From contig JAXGXG010000001.1 in NCBI GenBank assembly GCA_040772845.1, forward strand, positions 6,758,001 to 6,822,000: a DNA stretch of 64,000 nt, given 5' to 3'. The notes beneath the pieces are model-generated. The model saw only the letters and a list, made by a program, of their open reading frames with translations. It made no database searches and had not been told where the DNA came from. Below are positions 53,879-63,672 of the stretch, piece by piece (the stretch's first letter is position 1; each line of letters begins with the position of its first letter). The stretch is from PWXP01 sp040772845 (GTDB lineage: Bacteria; Planctomycetota; Planctomycetia; Pirellulales; Thermoguttaceae). A program made the position numbers and the translations under genes.

Positions 53879-56563
53879 CTAGCCCATCCGTTGCGTGCGC
53901 CGGCGAGTGACGAGAAGTGCAAGGGCCAACGCTGCGAGCAGGAAGGCCGAAGGTTCAGGGAGGACCGTTACTTGCATGACGTAGCCATTGATGGGACCAC
54001 TGCCAAAGTCAGCCGTGGCCGCCACCGAGCCAAGGACGGCGTTGAGCGGGAACGCCAGGTCGGCCAAGTCATAATAGCCGGTTCCCTCGAACAGCGTCGG
54101 GCCGTTGGCGTCGAGCGCAACAAACGCGTTGACCGTAGCGCCGGCCAGCATGCTGGAGAAATCCTGACCCAGGTCGGTATAGAAGCCGCCCAGGAACACG
54201 TCGCCCGGGTTGACCTCCGCCACGTTCAGGTAGATGCCAACGTCATTGCCGCCGTCAAGCATGCCGACAAACGGGGCCGAGGAGCTTGTCAGGCGGAGCA
54301 CGTCATTGTCGCTGCCGGTTGGGCTGGAGAAATCTGGGGCGGCCTCGGTGAACTCGAAAGCGAAGTCCAGGCCATCGGCCGGATCGACCGAGGTGGCGGT
54401 AAGGATTCCGGGGCTATTGCCCGGCGAGACCAGCCCCGCGCCGCCGATTGCGGGTACGCTGCCGCTGCCCTGGAGCAAGGTATTCGAGGCGAGTGTCATG
54501 CCGGAACTGGCGGCGATCGAACCGTTAACCACGAGCGTACCCCAGTTCACGTTCGTCGCCCCGGTGTACGTGCTGTTGCCGGTGAGCTTGACGATGCCTG
54601 CCTCGGTAGCGCTCTGGCCGATGTTCAACCCGTAGTCGCCGCTAATCTGGCCGCTCACGACCAGGGTGCCCTGGCCATTGCTGACCTTTGCGCGGATGGT
54701 GCTGTTGGCCCCGAGGGTGATATCGCCGGCCCAGGCGGCCGTGGCGCCGCCGCCGCGGCTGGTGCGGAGTACGCCGCCGTTAAGCCGAAGCGGTTCGAGA
54801 ATCGAGTAGGTGGTTTCGATCGAGAGGATTCCGTTGCTTTCGACGACGGTCGCGCCGCTGGTACTGCCCAGTGCGCCGTTGGCCGACGCATAGAGGACGC
54901 CGTCGGCGATCGTCGTCGCGCCGTCATAGTCGCTCGTGCTGTTGGCCAGATGGACGTAACCACCGGCGAGGGTAAGCCCGAACGCCTCGGTTGCGTCGCT
55001 GACTTTGCCCGTGAGTCGCACGGAGTAGCTGGTGTCGCCCAGGATAACGCTGTCGGCCGTGAGGGTAATCGGTCGGCTGACGGCGTAGTTGCTGACTGTG
55101 CCGTCATACTGGAGCGTACCGCCATCGAGCGTGATGGCGGCTCCCGCGGCGCCGAGGTTGGCATCAACCAGAAACCTCAAGGTCCCCTCGCTCACGGTCG
55201 TCGCGCCGTGGGTATTCGCGCCGCTGACCGTCAGGGTTCCGCTGCCGGTTTTGACCAGCGAGCCGTTGCTGAAGCTTCCGGCGTATGTGGTGCTCTGGCC
55301 GTTGGCGCCGATGTTCAGCGTTTTGCCGTCCATGTCGAGGTTGCGCGTGCCCTTCAAGCCGCCGAGCGTATAGGCGGTGGGCGCGCCGAATGCGATTACG
55401 CCCGTATCACCTTCGGCCAGATCGAGCGTACTGCCGCCGAGCGCCGCCGCATTGTCCAGCGCGAGCGTACCTGCGGCTGGGCGGGTATCACCCGTGTAGT
55501 CGTTTGCGGCGGAGAGCGAGAGCGATCCGGCGCCGGTCTTTGTTAGCGAACCGGGGCCCGTGATCCCATTGGCGATGGTGAGCGTATGTGCAACATTGGG
55601 CGCGTCGAAGCCGCCGCCGCTGGCGCCGAGCGTCACGCCGCGGTTACTGTCGTCGATTGCGAAGCTGGCCGTCGCACGCAGCACGCCGCCGTTGAGCGTC
55701 AGGGCGGACGGGTCGAAGACGCCGGCGACGAAATCGTTGGCGGCTGTGTAATACCCGCCCGGGTCACGGCCCAGGTTGGCCTCGGCGTTGATACTGATCG
55801 CGCCGCCGTTGATGGTGGTCGTGCCGGTAGGCGCCCCGACGCCGGTATAACTGCCCGCGCCCGACTCGGCCCCGGTGATCGTGAGCGTTCCCGCGCCGGT
55901 CTTGACGATATGGAAGTTGGTGTCCAGGCTGGCCCACCTTCGCGACAACTTCGCAACGGTCGTACTCCCGCTTCCCGAAAATGTAACGGTCCCGTTCAGG
56001 CCGCTATTCATCATCAAGCTATTGTTGATGTTCAACGTGCCGTCGCTCGTGATGGGAAACGCGCTGGTCGATACGCGGGGTGGTGCAGTAATGCTTTGTG
56101 TGCCTCCGGCAACCGAGATGCCGCTACCATAAATAAAGAGCGTGCCACTGCCGTATACTCGCTCTTCGTCCTCGTCCAGTATCCAGGTGCCGTCATTCGT
56201 ATTGACCTGAAAGTCTCCTAAGCCCGAGAAGGCCAACCCCAGAACATGACGGTCCTCGTGCGGCACGGGGCCCAGTTCGGCAGAAGCAATAAACGTTGTC
56301 GTGATGTTGGAACTGGTGAAGTTGGTCAAGACACTGTTGCCCGGCAAACCGTTACTCCAGTTGCCGGTTTCGCCCCAGAAGCCGTTGGTGACGGTGGTGT
56401 TCCAGTTCGTTTGGGCGTATCCCGAACCGGCCCAGGTGACGAAGAGGCACGCCAGCATCAGCGGCGGGAAGAACTCCTTCGCTGCTCGACCGAACGCCAT
56501 GCAGCGGTCCCCCCAACCGCGATCCAACCGGTTCGTTCCCAACGTGCGATCATGGCCAAACAT
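53879..56563 (-). CDS. Autotransporter-like beta-strand PEP-CTERM protein
   Basis: 894 residues from ATG 56563 (GGAGAG upstream); MAFGRAAK 21 codons later is an alternative. Signal peptide PPLMLACLFVTWAGSGYAQ. The domain NWNTTVTNGFWGETGNWSNG is followed by many GSGTLTVSGANTHGATTVSE-type repeats, the autotransporter-associated beta strand repeat (e.g. KTGAGSLSLSAANDYTGDTR). C-terminus VLPEPSAFLLAALALALLVT then RRRTQRMG is a PEP-CTERM signal. No autotransporter barrel is present. Likely surface or matrix protein. Confidence 0.88.
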   Translation of the reverse strand: MFGHDRTLGTNRLDRGWGDRCMAFGRAAKEFFPPLMLACLFVTWAGSGYAQTNWNTTVTNGFWGETGNWSNGLPGNSVLTNFTSSNITTTFIASAELGPVPHEDRHVLGLAFSGLGDFQVNTNDGTWILDEDEERVYGSGTLFIYGSGISVAGGTQSITAPPRVSTSAFPITSDGTLNINNSLMMNSGLNGTVTFSGSGSTTVAKLSRRWASLDTNFHIVKTGAGTLTITGAESGAGSYTGVGAPTGTTTINGGAISINAEANLGRDPGGYYTAANDFVAGVFDPSALTLNGGVLRATASFAIDDSNRGVTLGASGGGFDAPNVAHTLTIANGITGPGSLTKTGAGSLSLSAANDYTGDTRPAAGTLALDNAAALGGSTLDLAEGDTGVIAFGAPTAYTLGGLKGTRNLDMDGKTLNIGANGQSTTYAGSFSNGSLVKTGSGTLTVSGANTHGATTVSEGTLRFLVDANLGAAGAAITLDGGTLQYDGTVSNYAVSRPITLTADSVILGDTSYSVRLTGKVSDATEAFGLTLAGGYVHLANSTSDYDGATTIADGVLYASANGALGSTSGATVVESNGILSIETTYSILEPLRLNGGVLRTSRGGGATAAWAGDITLGANSTIRAKVSNGQGTLVVSGQISGDYGLNIGQSATEAGIVKLTGNSTYTGATNVNWGTLVVNGSIAASSGMTLASNTLLQGSGSVPAIGGAGLVSPGNSPGILTATSVDPADGLDFAFEFTEAAPDFSSPTGSDNDVLRLTSSSAPFVGMLDGGNDVGIYLNVAEVNPGDVFLGGFYTDLGQDFSSMLAGATVNAFVALDANGPTLFEGTGYYDLADLAFPLNAVLGSVAATADFGSGPINGYVMQVTVLPEPSAFLLAALALALLVTRRRTQRMG

Positions 56564-56729
56564 GGTGAATTCTCTCCATTCTGAATCAGCAAGGAAGAGC
56601 AGCCGGTTCTCGGGCCGGGATGCAGGTTCGCCCGCACCACATTCCCAGGGTACATCGTACCAATCCGAAGAGTCCCAGTCAACCAAATCGCAATAAGAGC
56701 CCACGAATCAGCCCCGGGTGCTACCGCGA

Positions 56730-59669
56730 TTACTTCAAGTCCGTGCGCAGCGGGGTAATCTGTAGTGTCACCGGGCCGAGCAGGCCGGAGGGCAGGGGGG
56801 CGCCTTTCCGGCAGCGGTCGTACCAGCTTGTTGGCGCAATCCGGGTGATGCGCTGCTCGGGCGGTAGTTGGGCGTCGGCCTGAACGCGGTTGAACCATAG
56901 ATTGGCCACGCGCACTTCCAGCCGGTTCTCTCCCGAACTCAGCGCGGCCGTCGCATCGAATCGGAAGGGCGGGCGCCAGGCAATTCCCAGCAGTTGGTCG
57001 TTCAGGCGAACCTCGCACACCTCGGCTACCTGGCCCAGATCGAGTGTGGCGCGCGCATTCCGGCGCTCATAAGCCGGGCAGGTGAACGTGGCGCGGTAGG
57101 TGGCCGTTCCGCTGAAGTTGCGAATGCCAGGTTCCTCGGCCTGGGGCCACGACTTCAACTGGTCGAAGACGGCCTCGGTCGGCGCGCCTTGGTCTGCCGG
57201 GAATTCAAGCCGCCATGGCCCCGTGATGGCGATCTGCTGCGTTGTGCCCGTGCTGCCGACGGGTGCATCGGAAGATGCCAGCGATGGGGGAACCTCTTTG
57301 TCGGATTTCCGGAAGACCACGAATGTCGATTCCAGCACGGCCAATCGAATGGGAATCTCGACTCCGTCGGCCGTCTTCCGATAGGACGCAGGCCCGATGC
57401 CTCCCGTTGAGGCATTCCAGAGTTCCGGCCGTCGGCCGGAAATGCCGAACGTCACCACCGTGTCGAGTTCACGCGGCGCACGGTTGACCAGGAAGAAGAT
57501 ATCGGCGTCGGGCGTGCGACGGTGGACAAACCGAATCGGCGTATCGCCAATCGTCTTCCAGGCAGGCGGCGCGGTGCTTCTCTCGACAAGGGGCAGTAGC
57601 GCGTTCAGATCGTGCTGTTCGAGCCGAATCAATCGCGGATCGGCGAAGAGCGTATCGACGGCAGCCTTCAGTTGTTCGTCGCGCCGGGGATAATCGGTCA
57701 GTGTGGGGCATTGCGTTGGTTCCGGGCCGGACCACACCACGGTGGCGCCGTCGGCCAGCAGCTTCTGAATCCGGTTTACCGTGGCCAATGGCATTCGGCG
57801 CGATTCGGGCGACTGAATGTAAAGGACCGGATACCGCGCGCCGCTGCGGAGGACAATCAGGCCGTCTTCCACGCGCATATGGTTCTGGATGAGGTCGTCG
57901 TTGATCAGGTCGTAGGCAAACTTCTTCGGGTCGCGGGCAAGGAAGTCGCGATTGTCGGGAAATCGCCATAGGCCGGTTGCAGTTCGCAGCGGCTGATAGT
58001 AGGCGACATGGGCGACGTTGCTGCCCGACTGCAACAGGAAGCAGCATCGCGCCAGGTAATCGAAGAAGGGACGCGACATGGGCCACCAGGTCTGGCAATG
58101 GTTCAGGTGCGGACCTGCTGCGTGCACCCAGCCGGGCAGCCCGGCCGCTTGGGGCGAATAGCCGGTGACCGCGATGTTCAGGTAGTTGCCGCCGAGCAGG
58201 AAGGCCTCGTCGGCGCGGGGCTTCATTTCGGCCGGGCGGACACGGAAGTGTTGCGACGTGTCGGTGAACGATTCCAGCGATACCAGGCGTCGCCCGTAGG
58301 TGTGGGCGGCCGACGCGGTCGGACGAACGAAGGTCCAGGCACCGATCCAGAATTCACCCATAGGGACGTCGACGCAGCCCTGCGATTCGAGCGGTTCGTT
58401 GGGGATGGTGTGCGGCCCGCCCGCTTCCGCTTCGAGCACAACACCATGCCGCCGGCACCAGCGGCTGATGCGCGTGTAATGGGTTTCGATGATCAGTTCG
58501 CTCACCGTGGTCCGGAGGTCGAACAGGAATCGCTCCTCCTGCTCGCCCAGCCTGGAGCCGGTCTTGGCCGAATGGTAGCGATGGTCGCTGACGTGCATCA
58601 GTACGGGAAGATGCGGCGCCGGATCGTAGCCTCGCCGTTTGATAAACTGCTGTCGGAACTGTGGCGTCCAGGTGGGTTTGCCCAGTTCCCAACTGTCGAG
58701 GTTGAAGCCGTCGAAAGCCGTCTTCTCGAACGTCCCCAACCTGGCAAGGATCGGCTCGGCGACGTGCTGGATCATCAGGTCGGTGCCGGCCTCGCTGCAG
58801 TGATCGTGGTGATAGCCGCCGCCCGACGTGCTGCACGAGCCCACCTTGGGGGCGTCCGGCTTGCTGTAGATGCTCAGAAGCGTCCAGACGCCATCGGGCA
58901 CTTTCCAGTCAAGCGTGCGTTGGTCGGTCACCTTTTCGGTCAGGTCCATGACGCGCTTGTCCGATTGCCGGATCGCCAGTACATAGGCGGTGTCGTTGCG
59001 CAGTGCGGCGAGTGCCGGCAAACCGTCGTCGGTCGATGGAATGACTTGGTTTAGGGCCGTGGGGCCGGTGATCGGTTCCGACTTCACCAGCGCCATTACC
59101 TGCGAGGCCATTTCAGGCGTTACCCAGGGGCCGCCGGCATTCCAGCCGCTTCCCAGGCGAGTGCGACAGATGAGCCCGAGGCGTTGGCACTCTTGGACGA
59201 TGTGGGCGAACATATCGAGCCATGCCGGGCTCATGTAGTCGATGTCGGCGATAGGCTCCGTCTGTGCGTCTCGCGGCATGTTCGTGGTGTCCTTCACGGT
59301 AACTCCACCGAACCCTTGCGCCTTGAACGCCTCCAATTCTCGGGTAATCTCCTCCTTGGTGAATGCGCTGCCGTGGCACTGCCACCAGCATTGAACGCGA
59401 CAGATCGGCGGCGGATCGCGAAAGCCCTCGACCAGCGATACCGGTTTACCCGGCTTCAGCACTCCCAGTGCCTGCGTCGGGCCGCATGTTTCCGTATTGC
59501 AGCCCGAAACGGCCGAAGCATCGCCCGCGCCGAACGCCTGATTGCCTGGAAGCATGTTCACAACGAACAGGGCCAGGATCACGGCCAGCGATATCACCGT
59601 CACGTGGAACGCCTTCCGGCGGAAGGGGCGGCTCGAAGCGTGGGCCAAAACGCGAATGGAGTGGGGCAT
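56730..59669 (-). CDS. Secreted alpha-L-rhamnosidase, GH106-like
   Basis: 979 residues from ATG 59669 (AAAGGA upstream). N-terminal hydrophobic signal (VISLAVILALFVVNMLPGNQ). The body matches the GH106 layout: EITRELEAFKAQGFGGVTVK, ECQRLGLICRTRLGSGWNAG, FDGFNLDSWELGKPTWTP, HYTRISRWCRRHGVVLEAEA, and a C-terminal beta domain (TYRATFTCP..LDLGQVAEVCEVRLNDQLLG). GH106 enzymes remove terminal L-rhamnose from pectin-like polysaccharides. Active-site glutamates cannot be assigned by eye. It is followed on the same strand by the 53879-56563 PEP-CTERM gene; the AraC gene to its left in transcription sense may control it. Confidence 0.82.
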   Translation of the reverse strand: MPHSIRVLAHASSRPFRRKAFHVTVISLAVILALFVVNMLPGNQAFGAGDASAVSGCNTETCGPTQALGVLKPGKPVSLVEGFRDPPPICRVQCWWQCHGSAFTKEEITRELEAFKAQGFGGVTVKDTTNMPRDAQTEPIADIDYMSPAWLDMFAHIVQECQRLGLICRTRLGSGWNAGGPWVTPEMASQVMALVKSEPITGPTALNQVIPSTDDGLPALAALRNDTAYVLAIRQSDKRVMDLTEKVTDQRTLDWKVPDGVWTLLSIYSKPDAPKVGSCSTSGGGYHHDHCSEAGTDLMIQHVAEPILARLGTFEKTAFDGFNLDSWELGKPTWTPQFRQQFIKRRGYDPAPHLPVLMHVSDHRYHSAKTGSRLGEQEERFLFDLRTTVSELIIETHYTRISRWCRRHGVVLEAEAGGPHTIPNEPLESQGCVDVPMGEFWIGAWTFVRPTASAAHTYGRRLVSLESFTDTSQHFRVRPAEMKPRADEAFLLGGNYLNIAVTGYSPQAAGLPGWVHAAGPHLNHCQTWWPMSRPFFDYLARCCFLLQSGSNVAHVAYYQPLRTATGLWRFPDNRDFLARDPKKFAYDLINDDLIQNHMRVEDGLIVLRSGARYPVLYIQSPESRRMPLATVNRIQKLLADGATVVWSGPEPTQCPTLTDYPRRDEQLKAAVDTLFADPRLIRLEQHDLNALLPLVERSTAPPAWKTIGDTPIRFVHRRTPDADIFFLVNRAPRELDTVVTFGISGRRPELWNASTGGIGPASYRKTADGVEIPIRLAVLESTFVVFRKSDKEVPPSLASSDAPVGSTGTTQQIAITGPWRLEFPADQGAPTEAVFDQLKSWPQAEEPGIRNFSGTATYRATFTCPAYERRNARATLDLGQVAEVCEVRLNDQLLGIAWRPPFRFDATAALSSGENRLEVRVANLWFNRVQADAQLPPEQRITRIAPTSWYDRCRKGAPLPSGLLGPVTLQITPLRTDLK

Positions 59670-59809
59670 GGGGCGTCCTTTCAAGCTCGAACTGTCGGGA
59701 GGGTAAATGAAGGCAGGCACATCGATTCGTTCTACGGTTGGTAATGGGCGACCGGCGCCGGCGGCTCCTCGACGGCAAGCCCAGGGAAGCCACCAGACGT
59801 CAATCGCGC

Positions 59810-60553
59810 TTATCCAATATGCCAATGCCGGCGGCGCATTGCCATGGCCAGACACAAGCCGCCAAAAACCATCAGGGCGAGCGTTGCCGGTTCCGGAATG
59901 GTTCGTATGCTCAGGTTATCGACCTGAATGAAATCCCCTGCACCACCGCTGAACGAATAGCCGAGATGGTCGATGGCGGCTCCATCGGTGCGGAATCCCA
60001 GGTTCGTGGCCGAGGCAATAGACGTTCCGGAAGCATCGAAAATCTGTACGTCCCACGTGTTGGCCTTCGGTCCGGTGAGGTAGACGTCGGCAAGGAATGT
60101 GTACCAGGCATCATTGGCGGCATCGGACGTGCTGTAGTAGTCGGTGATGGTGCCGCCGGTTCCGTCGCCGTCTTTCCAAGTGAACTTCGCACTGCTGCCA
60201 CTCATGCGCAATCCGAAGTAGGCATTGGAATCGGCGAAACTTGTCGAATTGCCGAAATAGACGTATCGCCACTCGCTGCCGTCCAGACCGTGCGCCAGGA
60301 GGTCGACGGAAACGCGAACGACGCCCTCACTGGCATCGACGCTCGGGATATCCCAGTTCTGGGTTGCGCCGGCCCTCAAAACATGGTTGCTGCCACTGCC
60401 GTCGTCAACGACATAGGTGCTTCCCCAATCGGTGACCGCTTGCGCACTCTCGAAATCTTCGGCGTAGTCGATCATGTCAGCCTGCAACAGGGCGGAGCTG
60501 CCGACCGCCAGGGCGGAAACCACCAGCAGGATTGTTGCCTGGAGAACCTTCAT
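59810..60553 (-). CDS. PEP-CTERM secreted beta-sandwich protein
   Basis: 247 residues, start ATG 60553 with AGGAGGG 5 nt upstream. Signal peptide ILLVVSALAVGSSALLQAD. A single concanavalin-like beta domain (YAEDFESAQAVTDWGSTYVV, YVYFGNSTSFADSNAYFGLR) and a C-terminal IPEPATLALMVFGGLCLAMA with RRRHWHIG, an exosortase signal. Typical of carbohydrate-binding surface proteins in planctomycetes; ligand unknown. Confidence 0.88.
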   Translation of the reverse strand: MKVLQATILLVVSALAVGSSALLQADMIDYAEDFESAQAVTDWGSTYVVDDGSGSNHVLRAGATQNWDIPSVDASEGVVRVSVDLLAHGLDGSEWRYVYFGNSTSFADSNAYFGLRMSGSSAKFTWKDGDGTGGTITDYYSTSDAANDAWYTFLADVYLTGPKANTWDVQIFDASGTSIASATNLGFRTDGAAIDHLGYSFSGGAGDFIQVDNLSIRTIPEPATLALMVFGGLCLAMAMRRRHWHIG

Positions 60554-60938
60554 GTCTACCCTCCTGATCTGAGCGGTTGAGAGGTACGCAATAGGTCAAA
60601 CCAATGTGGCCAAGCAGTTGCTCCGGGAAACGGCGACGTGAAACCGGGGCTTGTCAGCGACCCCAGCGCCGGATGAGACGACACGGCATGTGCTGAATCC
60701 TTGGCGCTGCGGCGGCGACGACCATGGCTTCGGGACGAACGGATCGGGAGAGAAACGGTTCGATGCCCATCCAGCCAAGGCCGGCTCGTGACAGACTCCA
60801 ATTCCTACTTCACCTTAGTCGGTTTTCGTATGCAGTCGATGGGGGAAATGGTCGTCCTCGATGCCGTTTTTGGGTTGGATCGTTGCTCGCCTGCCGCCGT
60901 TTCCCCATCTGCCCAAAACCGTAGAATGGCGATCCGGG

Positions 60939-61059
60939 GCTCTTCCGCTTCTGGGTGCAGACTGCGGCAAAGTAGCAGGCACGCTCCGTCGTGCCGTCCG
61001 CCGAAGTGGCAACCAGTCTCGCTTCAGACGCGTAGTCTGCACCCAGAAGCGGAAGAGCC
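60939..61059. repeat. 121-bp element with perfect 26-bp terminal inverted repeats
   Basis: Bases 60939-60964 are the exact reverse complement of 61034-61059; the outer end reads GGCTCTTCCGCTTCTGGGTG. The centre is 69 bp. Partial or degenerate relatives lie at 18658, 39567/39672, 47294/47382, 48396 and 52423. The remainder of 60554-61283 holds no gene. Confidence 0.9.
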
Positions 61060-61283
61060 AGATCCGGATGGCGACCGGCCATTGCGGTGCCCGGGGGGTA
61101 GTTCTGCGTCCGTCGGTGTGGTGTCAAAATTCCCTGGTAGGGGGGGCAGCCTTGACTGTTGCCAGGAAGTGGAGAAAGAATGGGGGGCACAGTCTTCCCG
61201 CGGGGCGTGGCCGGAACGGCATTCCGCCGCTGTCCGCCGCAGACTCCACCTTTCGGATAGACTCTGACCTATGTGAGGCTGTT

Positions 61284-62168
61284 GTGCGCCGTATTGCCCA
61301 GGACGAGTTCTACCGCTATCTGCCAATCAGCCGGCGTGACCGCAATTGGGGATTGTATGTGACGGGCGTGGGGCAAATCGTCCATGCCCGCCCCGGCTCT
61401 CCCGATGCGGGGCATCCCTCGCCGTACTACTATGTTTGGGAAAACGGTCGGGAACTGCCCTATTTCGGAGCCATTTATATCACACAGGGCCAAGGCGAGT
61501 TTGAATCGAAGGCTACCGGTCGGCGTGTGGTTGATGCCGGTACGGTGGTGCTGACGTTCCCGGACGTTTGGCATCGGTATCGTCCCATGGCCGATACCTA
61601 CTGGACCTACTATTGGGTGCACTTCGCCGGCGGCTATCCCAGAGAACTGCTACGGCAAGGGGTCTTTACTCCGGGCAGTCCGGTATTCAAGACAGGTGTA
61701 AACGAAGGACTGTTGCAGAGCTACGTGGCCTTACTCGACCGGGCGAGGGCGGAACCACCCGGTTACCAGCAACTGATGGCTGCCAACGTCATCGAAATTC
61801 TCGGCGCGGCAATGGCTCTCTCTCGCGGTCAGCCACAACCTGAGCAGTTCAATGCCCTGGCGCGTCAAGCCGTTCTGTTGCTTCAGCAGCGTGTTGAGGA
61901 GGTCGTTGACATCAAGCAAATCGCCAGCCTGCTGCACATCAGCTACGACCGCCTCCGGCATGTCTTCAAGGAGCATACCGGCATGGCGCCGTACCAGTAT
62001 CACCTGCAATTGCGGATCAGCCGGGCGAAAGAACTCCTCAACGGCACGCGATTGAGCGTGAAGGAGATTGCCGCCCGCTTGCATTTCGACGACACGTATC
62101 ATTTTTCGCGTATCTTCAAGAAGAAGACAGGCATGTCGCCCTCGAAATGGCGTGGCGAGGCATCGTAG
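61284..62168 (+). CDS. AraC-family transcriptional regulator
   Basis: 294 residues if started at GTG 61284, which has GAGG 6 nt upstream; the frame is open further upstream but without similarity. The N-terminal cupin-like sensor (YVWENGRELPYFGAIYITQG, then GTVVLTFPDVWHRYRP) is typical of sugar-responsive AraC proteins. Two helix-turn-helix motifs occupy the last 100 residues (IKQIASLLHISYDRLRHVFK and VKEIAARLHFDDTYHFSRIF, then KKKTGMSPSKWR). It probably senses a sugar and activates the adjacent rhamnosidase/PEP-CTERM genes, which is inference from position. Confidence 0.88.
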   Translation: MRRIAQDEFYRYLPISRRDRNWGLYVTGVGQIVHARPGSPDAGHPSPYYYVWENGRELPYFGAIYITQGQGEFESKATGRRVVDAGTVVLTFPDVWHRYRPMADTYWTYYWVHFAGGYPRELLRQGVFTPGSPVFKTGVNEGLLQSYVALLDRARAEPPGYQQLMAANVIEILGAAMALSRGQPQPEQFNALARQAVLLLQQRVEEVVDIKQIASLLHISYDRLRHVFKEHTGMAPYQYHLQLRISRAKELLNGTRLSVKEIAARLHFDDTYHFSRIFKKKTGMSPSKWRGEAS

Positions 62169-62416
62169 CGGTGCAGTGGGGGCGTTGCTGCCCTACAGTG
62201 CGAGGCAGCTCGGACTGTCCGCGACAGGTCGGATGGATCCAGCAAGCCGTTTCTGGAGGGAATCTCGCGGCGCGCGGGGGCTTGTTCGGGAAGTGCGCTG
62301 AAGAGGCCGGTCGAAGAAAGAGGTTCCCTGAAGTCCCTGAAACCCTCCGTTCTTGGGGATTTGATGTAGGCTTGAGGGCTGTTGCTGCAAGCTCCAAAAA
62401 AACTCAAAGCGGGCCC

Positions 62417-62444
62417 TGGACAGCGGCCGATAATCGGGTACAAT
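62417..62444 (+). promoter_or_regulatory. Promoter of tRNA-fMet
   Basis: TGGACA at 62417-62422 (5 of 6 with TTGACA), a 16-bp spacer and TACAAT at 62439-62444. Start of transcription would be about 46 nt before the tRNA. Nothing else is seen in 62169-62416. Confidence 0.65.
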
Positions 62445-62496
62445 GTAAAACAGTTAGTGACAATCGCGTGTGCGATCTTGTCGTTGCCATCCATGA

Positions 62497-62570
<74 letters not shown>

Positions 62571-62809
62571 CTGATGATTCCGGCCATAATTGGTCACAAT
62601 CGGCTGATGTTTGCCTAAGTGCTTCCTGCCCTTGGGTTTGCGTCAGCCGATTGTCATTGGTGCTCATGTCGGCCCTGCCTGGTCCCTGCCCACGACTTGG
62701 GCTACGTCGACAAGACCGCGCTTCGGGAAGCGAGCGAGGAAGTCGCCCGCCCACTGAATGCCGGCCGCTCCGCCCTCCTGTCTTCCAACTGCTGACTCCT
62801 GAAACGACA

Positions 62810-63177
62810 ATGTCAGAAAACCCAATAACCCCCCAGGGGGAAATCGTCCTTTTTCAGGCCGAGGACGGCCGGACTTGGGTGGAGTGCCGTTTCGCCAACG
62901 AAACCTGTGGCTGAGTCAGGCCCTGATCGCGGAGCTGTTCCAGAAGGACGTTCGCACAGTCAATGAGCACCTGCAGAATATCTTCGCCGAGGGTAAACTC
63001 GATAGCCGGGCAACTATCCGGAAATTCCGGATAGTTCGCCATCGGGGCGACGTGTTTTCGGTCACCGATCGCAGAGTGTCGTTAACCAACTTGTTGGCCA
63101 GCGACGGGCTGGTGGAGCGCTGGTCAGCAGGGAGCGTTACGTGTCCTTTTTGCTGGGCGGCGTCTCCACCGTTCTAA
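62810..63177 (+). pseudogene. RhuM-family protein, frameshifted and truncated
   Basis: MSENPITPQGEIVLFQAEDG and TWVECRFANET match the RhuM (virulence) N-terminus, then the frame stops (CG, TGA). In the next frame the homology continues at once: LWLSQALIAELFQKDVRTVN, then EHLQNIFAEGKLDSRATIRK. Loss of one G near 62902 explains it (family reads ETVWLSQ). After KFRIVR the similarity ends and a different 45-residue tail follows. The last conserved part contains a 12-bp perfect palindrome (63012-63036). RhuM genes are typically carried on islands near restriction or defence loci; this one lies 240 bp after the tRNA gene. Confidence 0.8.
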
Positions 63178-63202
63178 CGACCATGAACTGCCGAAGTGGA
63201 GT

Positions 63203-63667
63203 CTATTCCTCTGCTGCCTCAGACGGTGGAGGATCTCGTTTGGCATTTTCTCTTCTCTCGGAGCGCCTTATGGCAGTTCCATAGACGAACACGCTAGTCA
63301 GAGCCACAACCAACGACGTAGCAATCGTCGTCCCCGCGACATCGTGCCCTAACCCAACCAACGCGGCGCTTGCAATAATGGTGAGCACGGAAACAATAAA
63401 GCCAAGCCACAACCCCAATTTCGACCGAGCGATATCACTGCCGATTACCGCGGATTCCATGCTGATACGATGACTTGTCTGCCGCTCAGCCAGCGCCATG
63501 ATCCTTTCGGCTGAGCCGGGTACGATTCTCTCATACTCTGCTAGGATTATGGGATGAGGCAGAGGTCCTGAGTGCAATTCCTGTTGATACTTGACGACCG
63601 AATAAGAGAGACTCGACTCTTCCCGTTGAATAGGACTATCGAGTTCCTCGCGGCCATCATGCGCCAT
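63203..63667 (-). CDS. DUF2335 membrane protein
   Basis: 154 residues from ATG 63667 (in-frame ATG 63700 would overlap the gene upstream). The conserved region reads HSGPLPHPIILAEYERIVPG followed by SAERIMALAERQTSHRISME, the DUF2335 signature. Two transmembrane helices follow (LWLGFIVSVLTIIASAALVG and TTIATSLVVALTSVFVYGTA) and a charged Lys/Arg tail. Role unknown; the family is frequent in mobile and phage-related regions. It starts 5 nt after the stop of the next gene, so the two are an operon. Confidence 0.85.
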   Translation of the reverse strand: MAHDGREELDSPIQREESSLSYSVVKYQQELHSGPLPHPIILAEYERIVPGSAERIMALAERQTSHRISMESAVIGSDIARSKLGLWLGFIVSVLTIIASAALVGLGHDVAGTTIATSLVVALTSVFVYGTAIRRSERRENAKRDPPPSEAAEE

Positions 63668-63672
63668 GTCAC

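Noticed and set aside
53891..55546. 551-codon plus-strand frame opposite the 53879-56563 PEP-CTERM gene.
   Set aside because: Antisense shadow of repetitive beta-strand coding; composition and lack of motifs give no support.
58008..59054. 348-codon plus-strand frame within the GH106 gene.
   Set aside because: Shadow of a well-supported minus-strand enzyme.
63012..63036. 12-bp perfect palindrome as a separate mobile element.
   Set aside because: It encodes the family-conserved TIRKFR part of RhuM, so coincidence with coding is likely.
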